Assembly: GCA_963969365.1 (NCBI GenBank)
Contig: OZ017746.1
Location: 2,046,001-2,110,000 of the forward strand
From: Asterochloris sp. CNOR1
Taxonomy: Eukaryota; Chlorophyta; Trebouxiophyceae; Trebouxiales; Trebouxiaceae
Length of the DNA stretch: 64,000 nucleotides
Direction: 5' to 3'
In this document: in pieces, positions 1-12,338 of the stretch
Layout of the letters: the number at the start of each line of letters is the position of its first letter
Numbering within the stretch: the first letter of the stretch is position 1
Notes under the pieces: model-generated
Database searches by the model: none
Told to the model about the DNA's origin: nothing
What the model saw: only the letters and a program-made list of their open reading frames with translations
Translations under genes and position numbers: made by a program

Positions 1-3000
1 TGCAGGCGCCCATGCGCACCATGCTGCAGCCTGGCTGACTGTGCTGCCGTCCCACTGTGGAACTGCTGAGCATCTGGTCCAGCCCCACCTGCACTGGCCT
101 GCTGTTCACAGATGGGGTGGCCAGCAGGGGCGGTGCCAGTGGATCCGTCAGGTTCAGCCAGCATGCCGTGCTCCTCCCCAGTGCCATCACTGCTCTGCAC
201 AGTACTGGTGGACACTGCCCGATGCTGCCGACCTCCGTCTGGATCTGCGGCAGCTGCTTCAGAACCTGGCCCAGCCTGCTGCACTGCCAGTGGTGCAGGC
301 TCGGGGCCAGCAGCACACACACCATGCTCTGGAGGCGCCTCGTCGATGGCTGGGCCACCAGCTGCAGGTTGGCCAGTGTTGGTGGCCCCTGGCGCCCTGG
401 GGCACAGCCTTACAGCTTGAGCAGCACCAAGGTTCCCATGCACAGCTGCCTGTTCCACCCTGGTCCCTGGTGGATCCAGTGCTAAGGGAGCTGCAGTCTC
501 AGCTGTCCTCAGAGCCTGAAAGCACTGCTCAATGCCAAGCAGCGCCCTGTTGCACTCCATGATCACTACGGCTGCGCAGAGCTGCTGCAGGTGGGCGGTT
601 TCCAGCTGCACTTTGACCAGGCCCCCTGCAGCAGGATCTGCTGTGCCAAGCCCAGCAGCCAGGCCACTGCCAGCTTGAGATGCTCTAAGCTCAAAGGCCT
701 GCTCAGAAGAGATAGCAGCCGCTGCCACTAAATCTCTGCTGCCAGGGCTGGCAGTCTCCCAGTTGTCAGTGGCAGCAGGTGGGCTGTCTCTGGAGAAGGC
801 AGGAGCAGCAGCCAGCGACAGCGCACATGCCTCTGCAGCGGGCTCTGTCTGGTTGCCGGCGCCAACATGCTCTGCAGATCTGCTGTCCTCCTCCTGGTTG
901 CACCAAGATGCAGCTTTGGCTTGGAAGTTGTCTGGCATGGCTGCAGCCCCAGGGTAGATGGCAGTGCCGTGAGAGGTCTCAGAGCCCTCTGCTTCGAACC
1001 GCCAGTCACCGCCGCCCTCTCCTGGTGCTGACTTGGTTTGTGTGGATCCAGCAAGAGCAAGGCCTGCCTGTACGGTCAGCTTGGAGCTGCCAGAACCTCC
1101 ACCGGCCGCCGCAGCAGCAGCATCAGATGTGCTCTCTGATGCTGCTGCTGGACCAGACGCGGTGCCAGGACCAGGCATGTCAGCTGATGTGGAGGCCTGC
1201 TGCTGCCGCTCCTGCCTGCTCTCACCACCAGCTTGGGCCATGAGCTTACTGCTGGGGGTTGTCTGCTCCAGACCTGCAAGAAGCCATTGATAACCACTGA
1301 GGTCATGCCATGCTCATTCACAAGGGTAGCATCAATTCAGGCATGTCCGCAGCTCCAGATGAAGTGCCGTACCTTGGGGCAGCTGTGGTTGAGGCTCTGG
1401 CAGCCCAGCACAGTGTCGTCCAGCACTCTCAGTGCCGTCACGAGCATCGTTCTGTCCCTTAATTGGCTTCTCAGGTGCAGGCGTGGGCACCTGCACTGTT
1501 GTAAGGCCGCTCTCCTCCTGCAGCGCCTCCACTGCCTGGCTCACTGCAGGATTTGCATGTGCAGCGCCAGCCTGCCAGCCATCGGGTGGCCCTGATAGCT
1601 GCTGGCCAAGCTGAGCTGGGGGCAGCCCAGCTGCCTGCGCCTCGTCTGCATGCCCAGGCATGGCATCTAGCTGCTGCAGGTCCCCAGCTACTTTTGCATG
1701 CTGGAGGCCACGCACCCCACCATCTGCCGCCGCCGTAACTGCAACTGCAGCAGCTGGCTGACCTAAGGGGCTGGCCGCAGAGGACTCGGGTGCAGGTGCT
1801 TTCCTGGAGGCCTGCTGGACCTGTTCAGCTAATGACTCGCTGGGCATGTCAGGCAGAGCCTTCGGCTCAGCAGCATACATCTGGGATGGCGGGGTGCTCC
1901 TGGGAGCAGCCTCATCACTACTTTTGCTGAAGCTTGACAAAGGCTGCTGCAGGATTGTGGGTGATGTGGGAGGCGGCGGCAGGGCAGGAGGCACTACTGC
2001 AGCGGCGACCTCATGGCCATGGGGGTCCCCTGGCTGAGCTGAGAGCGCATCAGTGTCCAACTGCTGACTACTGCCAACTGCATGTCCAGACACGGCTGAA
2101 GCCTCCTGCCGCAAGTCAGCAGCCGGCTCAGACACGCCGCCTGTCCATGTGGCGGGGACCACTGTGACCACAGCCTGGTGCCCTTCCTCTGCAATGGAGG
2201 GCTCCTCTGATAGTTGCAGTGCTCCAGCACCTCCTGAGGGCTCAACAGCTGGCTGGCCTGCTTCGTCACGAGTACTCTGTGGCTGCAGGACAGATGCCTC
2301 CCGTGTCTGTAAGCCAGCCTGCTGTGTGTCAGCAGGCACTGCAGGCCCCAGCTCCTCCTCAGCTGTCAAGCTTGTGGCTGCTGCTTGCTGGGGCTGCTCA
2401 CCAACAGCAGCACGCTGTGGCGGGCCACCCACGTCTGACAGGGGGGCATGGCTGCCCTGTAATGTGTTGCCGGGCGTGGCAGGCGCCCCGACCTCCGCAG
2501 CTTCAGCTTCAGCTGCATCCTGAAGCTGCTCGTCTGCTGCAGCCTGCTGCGGCAGGCCAACCATGTCTGACAGGGTGGCATGGCAGCCCTGCAGTGTGTT
2601 GCAAATCGTTGCAGGCGCCCCGTCCTCCGCAGCTTCAGCTTCATCTGCTTGCTGGGGCGGCTCGCCAACAGCAGCAGGCTGCGGCAGGCCACTCACGTCT
2701 GACAGGGTGGCACAGCCGCCCTGCAGTGTGTTGCCAGTCGTTGCAGGCGCCCCGTCCTCCGCAGCATCAGCCTCAGCTGCTTCCTGAAGCTGCTCGTCTG
2801 CTGCAGCCTGCTGCGGCAGGCCACCCACATCTGACAGGGCAGCATGGCCGCCCTGCAGTGTGGTGCCAGTCGTTGCAGGTGTCCTGTCCTCCGCAGCTTC
2901 ATGTTCAGCTGCATGCTGAAGCTGCTCGCCAACAGTAGCAGGCTGCGGCAGGCCACCCACGTCTGACAGGGTGGCATGGCCGCCCTGCAGTGTGTTGCCA

Positions 3001-5142
3001 GGCATCGCAGGTGCCCCGTCCTCCGCAGCTTCAGCTTCAGCTGCTTGCTGGAGCTGCTTGTCTGCAGCAGCAGGCTGCTGCAGGGCCCTGGCAGATTGGG
3101 CTGGGGCATCTACAGGTGAACAGTTTTGCACATCGCTGGTCCCAGTAGAGGTGCTGAAGTGCGGCTCAGTATGTGCATGGGGGCTGTCCCTGCTGATGTC
3201 TGGGGTCTCTGCAGCAGGGCTGTCATCAGCTGGTGGCTGAGACAGGGGCACCAGCTGGTCCAGCTCCTCAGGGCCTGCCTGGTGGTCCCTCTGTGTCGCC
3301 TCGAGCCCAGCGGTGAAACTGAAGTCAGCAGAGAGGCAGCCTGCTGACACGAGACTGGGCCCTGAGGCCACACTGTTGGCATCTGTGGGGCTGTCGAACT
3401 GCTGCATCTGCCCATGGCCAGGCTTGGGGGACACGCCAGCCCTGTGGCTGGCCCTGGCGGCAGGTGACGGAGCGCCCACCGCCGCTGAGCAGCTGGCGGT
3501 GCACACTGCCTCAGCAGGGGCCTCCTGCGCTGATCCTTTTGAGCCAGGGATGCTCGGTCTGACACCCTGCAGCAGTGGGTCAAGCCATGGCCACATGCCA
3601 GATGCAGAACCCCAATGACTGATCTAGGCCTGATACCAGCCACCAGCAGCAACCCACCTGCTGCAGCTTGGTGCTAGGCTGTGTCTCATTTGGACTTGTG
3701 CTGCTGCAACTTCCAGCATCTGCAAACTTGCCAGCATGCTGAGGGTGCGCCTCCCCCTCACTTGTGCCTCTGACATCCTGCTGTGCTGCAGGGAGAGCAC
3801 TGACTGCGGCCTCAGCTGCTAGGCCCTGCTGTACCGCTGGAAGGGCTATCCAGAGTGGCTGGTTGACACGCTCAACCGCTGTGGCAGGCACAGCTTGCAG
3901 CTCTGAGTGAGAGTCCCTCTTGCCTGCAGGGCAGCCTGAGGCTGCACCTGACTCCACACAACCACTGTGATCAGGGCCAGCAAGTTCGCACCCCAAATCA
4001 CCAGGCTCCTGCTCCTCTGTTGCAGCTGCTGAACTAGCAGAGGACTCTGCATGCAGCAGGCACCAGAATCAAGATCAGCAGAGACTGCATCAGCACTGCT
4101 TGTTGTTGGAGCCAGGTGGGACCTTGTGATGGGAGGGCATGCCCTCTCCCACCTGAATGCCCACCAAGACCTTTGAAGAGGTCAAGGCCGCTTGTAAGCT
4201 CCCAGAGCTGCTGTGGCGCCACACACAACGAGGTTCCCTCTGCAGCCTTGACAGACGGAGCAGGAGGGCTCACAAGGGAAGGGTCCTGCCCTGCCGGCGG
4301 GATGCCTGCAACAGCATGACCCTGCAAGACACAGGCAGGCCGGGCACATCACAATGATGTCTTCTGCCAGAAGAGCAGCAGTGCTCCCAGATCAACAGGC
4401 TGCATGTCAACTGCTCGGGCCGTGGTGACCTGTAAGATTGAGCCTAGGCCAGGCAGAAAGCTCAGCAGGAGTGCATTCACCTTCAGTGCCTTGTCCAGCA
4501 GGGGCAGCAGCTCAGCGGTGGCCCTTCTGACCACCTCCGTGCTTGCGCGCCGAATTGCCGTCTCAAATGTATATTCTGCACTTTCAGGGTCAACACTGAA
4601 CCGCATCAGGAGCAGACCCTGCGGGTGAGCGACAGTACGGTGTTTTGCTCACCTGATGTTCTGAGGAAGGGGGGTACATTTGAAGGCCCAGACATCTGGC
4701 AGGAAGATGCTGCGGAGTCTGTTTGAAGCAATTCTGAGGGTGGAGTTGCCACTGGTCTCTCCCTCAAGCTTGCAGTGTAATGCAGTCCCAAGGGTGGTAT
4801 GGCTAGAGACGTCTCCCTCAAGACTGCAGTGGGCAACGTACTGCCTCATTTTCATAAAGAAGTGTTGGTCTGTAGCTTTAGAGCACCTGACTTCGGCGCA
4901 TACAGGCTGATGAGGGCCTCTTTTTCAACAGCTGCGCTGCAGGCAGCAACAAACACACAGGAGACCTGTGTGTCCTGAAGTGAGGAGAAGGAGCTTTCAT
5001 CTGATAGCATCAAGCAGCTTGTGCTGTCAGGCTGGGTCAAGTGACATGGTGCAGAGGTGTCCCCGGCAATGGCAGAGGTGTGCAGAGTGTCCCCGGATGT
5101 CGAATTCTCTGCAACTGCTAGGTCACATATAACCACCCCCAT
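1..5142 (-). CDS. large low-complexity acidic protein with 44-residue tandem repeats (partial, C-terminus off left edge)
   Basis: I do not recognise this protein. On the minus strand one frame is open from about 1311 to the left edge and another from about 3585 to 1372. A GT-AG intron (about 1277-1371, donor AAG|GTACGG, acceptor TTGCAG) joins them in phase. The product is rich in Ala, Gln, Glu, Pro and Gly and looks disordered. Five exact 132-bp (44-codon) periods lie at 2433-3090. Upstream exons near 3660-4030, 4150-4335 and 4490-4610 carry more ordered, charged helical sequence. The most 5' exon contains YAPKSG, faintly like the YAPxxG segment of Rab3GAP regulatory subunits, which is too weak to name the gene. 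The ATG at 5142 is tentative, and the junctions between 4600 and 4960 could not be put in one consistent phase. It is divergent from the TMEM50-like gene, with 86 bp between the start codons. Confidence 0.6.
2360..3090 (-). repeat. in-frame 132-bp tandem repeat (44 aa, five to six copies)
   Basis: The same landmark (GTCTGACAGG on the plus strand, one copy with A) recurs at 2433, 2565, 2697, 2829 and 2961, exactly 132 bp apart each time. In the minus-strand frame each unit reads about LQGxHATLSDVGGLPQ, then an acidic Ala/Glu-rich stretch, then EDGAPAT. The period is a multiple of three and copies differ mostly by substitutions, which fits a translated repeat. Confidence 0.9.
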
Positions 5143-5228
5143 CTGACACTGCGAACAGGGGTTCCTCCTTCTGGTCTCCTGATCACGATCTTGTGACCTC
5201 CAGCAACACAAGCAGCAACAGAGGAAGC

Positions 5229-6136
5229 ATGAGCATCCTGCCCCCTGTCATTTCAGAGAGATGTTGTGACCTCGGCCTCTTGGTGTCACCACAGGTCTCA
5301 GAGGCCATTCAGGAACAGGTGAGGGCACCTGGCCCCAGCATCCAATGGTGGTTCGCTCCGAGCAGGCTCTTGTGCGCTGACAAGTCCATGCTAACCTGCA
5401 GGCGAAAGCATATGGGCCGGGCATCTCGGGAGCTCTCTTTGGTGAGCACTGTTGCTGCTGTAGATTGTCAGGGAGCGTCCCAGCATCTCAGCCAGGTGCC
5501 ACACTGCAGGTGCTGCCTGGTGGTTCTGGATCGATGCTTGCGTCGCCAGTGGAGTGCATGTTCCGTTCCTGCATGTGAGTCTGGCCTGAATGGCTGCACC
5601 TGAAGCAGCTTTGCTCTGCTGGGTGCTCATCAAACAGGCCACGCTGTTTGCAGTTCCTCCCTGGCATGGTGGCAACCTTGGCCCTCATAATGATTAATTG
5701 CATACGGAGGTGCGTGTGAAGAGCTGCTTTTTGCCTAAAGCTGCAAGCATGTCTACACTGCAGTCAGCCTCTCAAGCATGCTGTTCAGGGAGGACTTGCA
5801 GGAAGAGTACGATAGCTTCGATGAGGGGGTCTTCTGCAGGTCACGCAGCTGGCTCTTGCTGTCTTATATCATCTCAACGGCATCCATAGTGTGAGTTTGC
5901 AGGCATTGAGGCAGCAGCATCAAGTGAAATGGCGCCAACACCTGTGCGCTTGCTGTAGATTGTCTGTGTGGGTATTCCTCAAGTTTTATGCGCTCAACCC
6001 TGAGGCCACAACCATATGGCCTGGAGTCACGGTTATCTTCCAGACCACCCTTATACTGGGGTCGGCTTTGCTCTTCTTCTTAGGCAGGACACCCACCTCA
6101 GATGGCACATCAAGCGGGGGCTATGGCGGCTTTTAG
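5229..6136 (+). CDS. TMEM50-family four-helix membrane protein
   Basis: Six exons join in phase to give 176 residues: 5229-5318, 5402-5441, 5510-5574, 5654-5709, 5789-5890 and 5959-6136. All introns are GT-AG. The family hallmarks are in order: GISGALFGAAWWFWIDA (first membrane helix), FLPGMVATLALIMINCIRR (second helix), a loop with DSFDEG, then WLLLSYIISTASIV and WPGVTVIFQTTLILGSALLF (third and fourth helices). The tail is Gly/Ser-rich. TMEM50 proteins are about 158 residues and sit in endomembranes; their biochemical role is poorly known. The ATG at 5229 is the first in frame with the exon-1 helix. The family assignment rests on remembered motif order, not on a search. Confidence 0.82.
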
Positions 6137-7124
6137 ATACTCTGTTTAGCAGTCTCAGTTGAACGACACGCCATCTGACACTCCTCCTCTTGCTGTACCC
6201 ACTCATAGAGACCTACCAATGAACTCTCTAATTTCAGTTGAGGCAGTATCAAACACTGCCAACAGTGCCCATGCCTGCTGCAGTGTTTAAGTGTGACACG
6301 TCAGCCTCATATTGCTGCAGCTGTGTCCGAAACACTGGCTTTCTAAAACGCAAACTGGTGCATGACTGCAAGCTGTGGCAGCATGCAAGAAATGACGATC
6401 TTTGCTTGCCCCTGTGACATGATCTGCTCCACTGATCAGTTGTTGTTCTGCAAGCTGCAAATAGTGTGGACAATTTTCAGCAAGTGGGCGTCACCCTGGA
6501 CCTGGCATGCCGAAGCCCATGGGAGGAGGAATGGCCATTCCTCTTGTCAGCACATGCATGCAGATTGAAGGGCAGCACCACAGGATTGCAGCTGCATATG
6601 CATGTGGTGGCCTGTCCATGTTGCTTATGCCAGCTGCCTGCTCTCATCCTGTGTTCTAGGGAGCAACTTGACTGCAGCGTGCAACAAATATGTCTGGAGA
6701 TGGCGATTGGACATCAGCACTTGGTCACATCCTCCTCTGCAGCTCTGCAGGGTCCAAGTCTGTCACTCACCTTCACATGCTGCCCACCAGTCCTGAGTGT
6801 CTCAATCTGCTTGGCAATCCTTTGGAAGGCCAATTGAGCTCAGAGACTCATTGGGCTGCAGCTGATTTTCAGCCTCACCACATCACGCAAGCAGGATATA
6901 CTGAGACGTGATACAACACACATCTGTGTCCAAGCAGATTGTTGCAAGAATGTTTTTTGACATGCTTGCACAGGTAGATAGACAACATGCGCAATACTGT
7001 TCACTGAATCTTAAACTCTAAAGTCCCAGCCAGGTTTCCGTCTCCGCCATGACCTTCAGGAGCAAATGGTCCTGCAAAGCTGTAAAAAGAGGCTAGCCTG
7101 GAAGAGCCCCAGCGAGACAGACTC
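6137..7124. other. intergenic, convergent 3' flanks; nothing recognised
   Basis: This 988-bp gap lies between the 3' ends of the TMEM50-like gene (plus) and the glutaredoxin-like gene (minus). It presumably holds both 3' UTRs. Frames of up to about 120 codons exist on the plus strand (6466-6837), but they show no family motif and no supporting splice structure. No repeat or RNA gene was seen. Confidence 0.5.
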
Positions 7125-7916
7125 TCAGGTCCTTTCCGTGTCAAGGGCTGTCTCGATGTGCTTCCCAAGGCGCTCTGCAGTCATCCGCGGCGCAGGCCTG
7201 GGAATTTTGACCTCTGCAGATCCGGGCTGAGATACTCTGCAGCGACCAACAGCAGCTACAAAAAATGCAAAGCATGGAGCTTGCAGGTTGCCAGGATCAT
7301 CTCAGGGCAAGGAACAGTGGAGAGGCTGAGGAAGACCAAAGCTGGCGCCTCCTCCACTAGACTGTGCAGACTCACACAGTCAGCACTGGAATGACCAGGC
7401 CATAGGCGCGCTCCCAATCTGGTCTGTCCAGGATGTTGCGAACCTGTAGGTGCAGTTGTCTGCCTGATGGCCTGCCTGAACATGCATCCCAAAGCTGACT
7501 ACCACACCTCCAAAACGCCCCCTGACAATCGAGAAGGCGCGAATGCAGCCTTGTCCAGCACGGCCTGTACCTTCTCCTGCAGGGTGGAGATGACAGGTAC
7601 AGCTCACTGAGGCATGCAAGACTGAACGTGGAACATGTGGCTGTACCTTCAGGCCGTCACACAAATGGCAGCCAGGCTTGCTGTAGAGGATGAGAGTCAG
7701 CTGAGATTGAGAGGACTGTGCTGCGCTGCAGCAAACCTGCCACTGTTGCCTGGAGCAGCAAGTTTGGTATGATAAACTCCCTGTAGGAAATGGCCTGCTA
7801 GTCTGCTGCAGTGCCACTGCAGTCCTCAAACTCCTGCATGCTCTGTTGGCCAGCAGCTCCTTTCCATAGCGCTGAGTGGCCCTAATCGCACATGTCCCCT
7901 GACGGGAAGCAAACAT
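7125..7916 (-). CDS. glutaredoxin-like (PF05768-type) thioredoxin-fold protein, probably organelle-targeted
   Basis: Four exons join with consistent phases: 7916-7647, 7576-7508, 7443-7376 and 7236-7125. They give about 172 residues. Residues 1-70 are rich in Arg, Ser, Ala and Gln with few acids, as in a plastid or mitochondrial transit peptide. The fold then begins with LTLILYSKPGCHLCDGLK, which carries a CxxC redox motif. It ends with RNILDRPDWERAYGLVIPVL, including the cis-Pro segment (IPVL) typical of the family, and a C-terminal helix (MTAERLGKHIETAL). The family reduces disulfides or glutathionylated targets, but the partner is not predictable. An upstream in-frame ATG at 8009 would overlap the start of the divergent gene, so 7916 is preferred. 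Confidence 0.8.
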
Positions 7917-8007
7917 GAACCCTACAGATTGCCTCACATGCGGGTCAACTATTGGCCAACCATGGTCAACAACAGAGAACAGTACATAACGGGCAGTTCT
8001 GCCCAAC

Positions 8008-11000
8008 ATGGCTGCTGTGCAAGTGGTCAAGAGGCTGAGCTTCGGCGACATGAGCCTGCACCTGCCAGAGCACCTGCAGACTCAGCAGGTGCTGCATGCC
8101 CTCAATGAGCCTTCTGCAGAGAACTTCAAGAGGTACTTCAGCACCAACAGACGCTGTGCATCAGCTCGAACTTTTAAATTGAGGACATCACCACCATGCA
8201 GGGCGCTGGCAAAGCTGGACACGGCTGGGCTTGACCGCTTTGTGAAGCTGCAGCAGGTACTGAGCGACAGGGCTGCATGGGCCAGCCAGCCGGCACAGCT
8301 CCCTCTAATCACGACGCAATGTGCTCCCCATGCAGGTTGCAGCAGAGCAGAGCGCAGGCAATGGCAAGAGCAATCTGCGCCGCCTGAAGAAGCAGTTCAA
8401 GGCATTAAAGAGCACCTTCACAGTGTATGACATGAAGGAGGGCTTCATTGACGGTCAGTTCTTTGAGTTGCAACGGCCAGCAGCTGTGGCATTCAGGTGG
8501 CCCGCTGAGGTGCTGTTCAGGGAGATGCCGTGTGGGGCATGGACAGTCCAGGTCAGCTGAGTTGCTTAGGCTGCCAGGATTGCAGCCTGACAGCTGCAGA
8601 GCAATGCGAAAGCCGGCAGCATGCAGTGCCACCGAGGCCACTCTGTGGCAGCTCTGTGCTGCACTGCCAATAGCAGGGCAGCTCAGCGGCTGCAGCTTGG
8701 CTCACCTGCCAGCAACAGGCAGCACGCCAGGCTGACTTGTGGTGCTCTGTGCTGCAGCCCTGGTGGGGGGGCAGCCCAATGGCGAAGAGGAGGCGCAGAT
8801 TGAGGCCTTTCAGGCAGAGCTGGAGGCCAATGTGGACGCGCTTCACGACCACAAGGGTGGCAATCTCAAGGTGCACTTCTTGCAGCAAAGATGCTCCAGG
8901 CAGCTGGCGACACCAGAGCAATGCAAGCTGGATGCGCTGCACGAGCCCCTGGGGAGAGTGCATCAATTGATTCAAGGGTGATGGGGCATCTCCGGGAGGG
9001 CTGCATACTGCCAGCCTGTTTCTCAGTGCTTCACAGACTGGCCTGGGCAGCATGGCATGCTCCAGGCCTGCTCATGAGGCTGCTGGCCTATGCAGCCCGC
9101 GTGCAGCAGTCCGAACACCTGTAGTTGCGTGATCACACCAGTGGCCAGCAGCTGCAGATGCCCACCTGATATAAAGCTGCTGCCTTTTTAGAGATGTAAG
9201 GCTGTCAGTGTTGAGCCTTAGGGCCGCCCTATTTGCATGCTCACATGCACGCACAGGAGAGACGCAGGGGCTGCTTGACCACAATGCTGGTTCTCGCTCT
9301 GTCTTTCTGTTCACGCAAAGCTGGGAGCATCAGCCTCTCAGGTTTCTGCAGACGCAGGAGCAGATAAAGCAGCTTGTTGACGAGATGGCTCGCGCCTGCC
9401 AGAGCTTTTGGCTCTACCCTCAGGAGCATTTCAGGCTGACAACTGCATAGCATGTGCAGGCCCAGGAGGAGATGGAGCACCTGATTGACCAGATCGCTGG
9501 CGCCCACTCCCAATTTGAGGCTCTGCGGCGTGACATTGCTGCCCAGCTGGAGGCGACTGCGGACAAGCAGGAGCAGCACAGTGCTGCCAGGCCCCAGCCC
9601 CTGGCGCTGCTGCCGGAGGGCCCAGATGAGGTGCACCCTGCCTGTGCCCTTTGCGTGCTGGTGCCTCGTACAGTCCAGCCTGCAACATGCTTGACAGCCT
9701 GCAACATGCTTGACACTAGTCTCAGCACCACTGGTCTCAGTGCCCCACGCTCTGTGCGGTTCCTGTGCTGGGCTCACCTGCAGGCATGCAGCCTTGCTCA
9801 GATGCTGTTTAGCGGCCAGAGGGGGCCGACAGGATGGCCCCTCATCATGTTGTGTGGCCTCCTGATGTGCTGCAAGAGCTGTGCAGTGGCGCTGCATCCA
9901 GGGGTGCTGAGCACAGGCTCCCCGCTCACTGATGCGGAGGAGGCCATCGGCGTGTTATGCAGTCTTTGCTGGCACAGTGATTCCCTGATTGTAGTACGTT
10001 CACACTTGTTGGCTGCAGGCGCAGTGCCGTGCCCAGCTGGAGATGCAACAGGAGCTCTTGCGCAGGCACGAGACCAGTTTGGCCAGCCGTGATGTGAGTG
10101 CTGCAGCTGCAATGGGGACATTGTGTAAGGACAGTGTGGCAGCTCTCTGCCACATACTCCCATGTGCAGGCACCAGTGCAGCAGCCTGCACAGCTGCAGG
10201 TGCAGCTACAGGCCTGCAGTATTGCCAGCAGCGCCCAACAGCACTGCTTCACCCTGCCAGACGTCATCTGAGGTGCTCTACCATGGCTACCCTGCAGGCT
10301 GAGGTGGCGGACATGCAGGCAGCCCTGCAGGAGGAGGTGGCAGAGCTGGGGGCCCTGCGCCTGCAGGTCAGCCTGTGCCCACAGCTGCTGCTGTGTGTGC
10401 GGCACTAGCAGCGACAGGCACAGGCTTGCTGGTGTCTTGTGGAACAGTCAAAGACTCTTCTGCAAGAGGCTGCTGGCAGGAACCCACCCCATCACGCAGC
10501 TCTCTTGACCATGCAGCCTCAATGCTGCAGCAGCCGCTCACGCTGCACGGTATAAGGTGATCATCCATTGTCTTCCCCATGCCTCCAGGTGGAGCGTGCT
10601 GAGGCAGTCCACAGCGAGAAGGAGAGGGAGCGCTTGGCCAGCGACCGCTTCCAGGTGCGCAGGTGCTGCCTGGCTGAGCTTGTTGTTGTCCTCGGCTGAC
10701 TGTTGGGCTGCAGCTTTCAAGATGCATGGTGACTGCTGTGGGTGGGCAGCTGACAGGGTGACATTGTCATACTTTGAGCCTATATACTTCAGACAGACTG
10801 ATCACTGGCCAGGGAACACGCGGTCTCTTCAGGGTGTGTGAAAGCTGCTCTGGGGGTTGGCATCATGTCTATCAGCTGCTGGGATGATGCCTTTGGGGCT
10901 TGTGCTGACTACTCCAGTTGCCTGAGGCACACATATCAGCAGCTGCACGCTTGTGGGCCGTGCAGTGCTGTTTCAACAGCTTTCTGTGTCAAGTGCATTC

Positions 11001-12200
11001 ATCAAAGGCACTTCTATGCTAAGGTTGTGTTGTCCATTTGACAGCATTGAGGCTCACCATCCCAGTTCACCATCCCATTTCACTGCTGGCTGTTGCTGCG
11101 ATGCAGGATGACCTGCACTGGTGCCAGGAGCTTGCCAGTCTGATGGGGCGGCTGCTTGGCGTCACAGTGGTTTCTGTGGCACAAAACAAGCTGCAGCTGA
11201 GACTGCTGACTGTGGTGGCAAGCGAATTTGTGGTGCCCATGTGTGAGTGCTGCGGCCCAGGGCTCTGCGGCCAAGGCTGCCACTGTGCACGACTGGCCAA
11301 GGCTTGCGAGGGCAACAGGCCAGAATGTTGCCTCCAGCAGCCAGCTCTCTTTTTCTGCTTCCAGTTTCGCAACACCATTGCTGCACAAGTACCTGGTGTG
11401 ACACCTGCTGCGCTGCGCTGCTGCAGCCAGCATCAGGGCCCGGCCTGAGGGTGGCCCAGACGCTGTTGTGAGGCCCATTGCAGCAGCAACATCTGAGCAC
11501 ATGCTCGAGCTGTTCCTGAATCCGGAGAGCAGAGCCCTGGCTGGGGCAGACCTGCAACCAGCAGATGCAGATATCAGTGGTGTTGTGCATGAAGCTGTGG
11601 AGCACCAGAGGGGCTTGGACTTTGTGGTAAGAGCTGCTTTCCGTTCTTTGGCCAGCAAGTTTGAGACTCCTGTCAGCGACATGCCCTTCATGTCACACGC
11701 TCCCACAACTGATGGCCTGTTCTGTGCTACAGGTGCGGGAAGTCTGCGCTTTGCTGGCCAAGCGCCTCCGGCGACATGCACTCATCGAAGGTGTGCAACT
11801 GCTTCCCTGCTGCCTTCATACATACAATGTGCTGCATGGCCTGCACCACTGATTCAATTTCCCCTGCCACCATGCAGAGGCGTCCAAGACGTTTGCTCTC
11901 ACGGCAGGAACAGCTAAAGAAAATTTGCTCAAATTCGACTGCGGCAATGGCATCCAGGCAGAAATTAAGATACCTCATGACTGGCCAGCAAGGACAGTAA
12001 TCTCTCCAGCCATTGCTGCCAGCCGGCTCTGTGAAGTTCAGCAGCCACTGTACATCAAAGCTGTTTATGCAGCAGACGGGAGCAGCATGCAGCCCATGAC
12101 AGAAGAGCTCCAGGCGCGCGAGGAATTGCACCACAGCAGCCTGCTTGACGTGTTACAAGCCGTGGCCGCCGCATATGAGGGTGGCGTGCAACCAGGCTAA
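8008..12200 (+). CDS. coiled-coil protein with C-terminal alpha/beta region; candidate kinetochore component (KNL1/Spc7 or RWD class)
   Basis: About a dozen exons can be joined on the plus strand. The N-terminus (MAAVQVVKRLSFGDMSLHLP) is followed by heptad-rich helical exons: 8336-8451, 8759-8870, about 9352, 9461-9633, 10021-10092, 10301-10368, 10590-10653. Next comes an exon at 11106-11240 reading DLHWCQELASLMGRLLGVTV, then NKLQLRLLTVV. The last exons (about 11470-11630, 11740, 11877-12200) contain FDCGNGIQAEIKIPHDWP and a helical tail. A long coiled coil ending in a Trp-containing helix plus beta strands resembles kinetochore proteins with RWD domains (Spc24/25, KNL1/Spc7, CENP-O/P). No diagnostic motif such as MELT is visible, so this is a hypothesis. 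The gene is convergent with TOP2 (138 bp between stop codons). Confidence 0.62.
9678..9715. repeat. 19-bp direct duplication in an intron
   Basis: GCCTGCAACATGCTTGACA occurs twice back to back (starting at 9678 and 9697) just after the donor region of an intron of the coiled-coil gene. It looks like a recent slippage duplication and has no evident function. Confidence 0.7.
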
Positions 12201-12338
12201 GTCACCTGACGCATCGAAGACCAGTTGCTTCACTTTAGGGGCATCTATCATGTACACAGACTCTCATGATGGCAGCTAGTGAGCAGAGTGGTGAAAGGCA
12301 GACGTTCCTTACAATGAAATGGTCAAACAGCATGTGGG

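Noticed and set aside
41-562. 173-codon plus-strand ORF at the left edge
   Set aside because: It is antisense to a minus-strand frame open from 1311 to the edge that continues the large repeat protein through an in-phase intron.
2219-2938. 239-codon plus-strand ORF over the 132-bp repeats
   Set aside because: The 132-bp period keeps every frame open in repeats. The minus frame is longer, extends far on both sides and splices in phase.
4852-5142. Rab3GAP regulatory subunit identity for the leftmost gene
   Set aside because: Only a six-residue YAPKSG-like match is visible, the expected long N-terminal part is missing, and phases nearby do not resolve.
6466-6837. Possible gene in the 6.1-7.1 kb gap
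   Set aside because: Cys-rich translation with no motif, no consistent splice sites, and a position between two convergent 3' ends.
7380-8051. 223-codon minus ORF read as one protein
   Set aside because: It is genomic read-through of three exons and two introns of the glutaredoxin-like gene. The conserved fold appears only after splicing.
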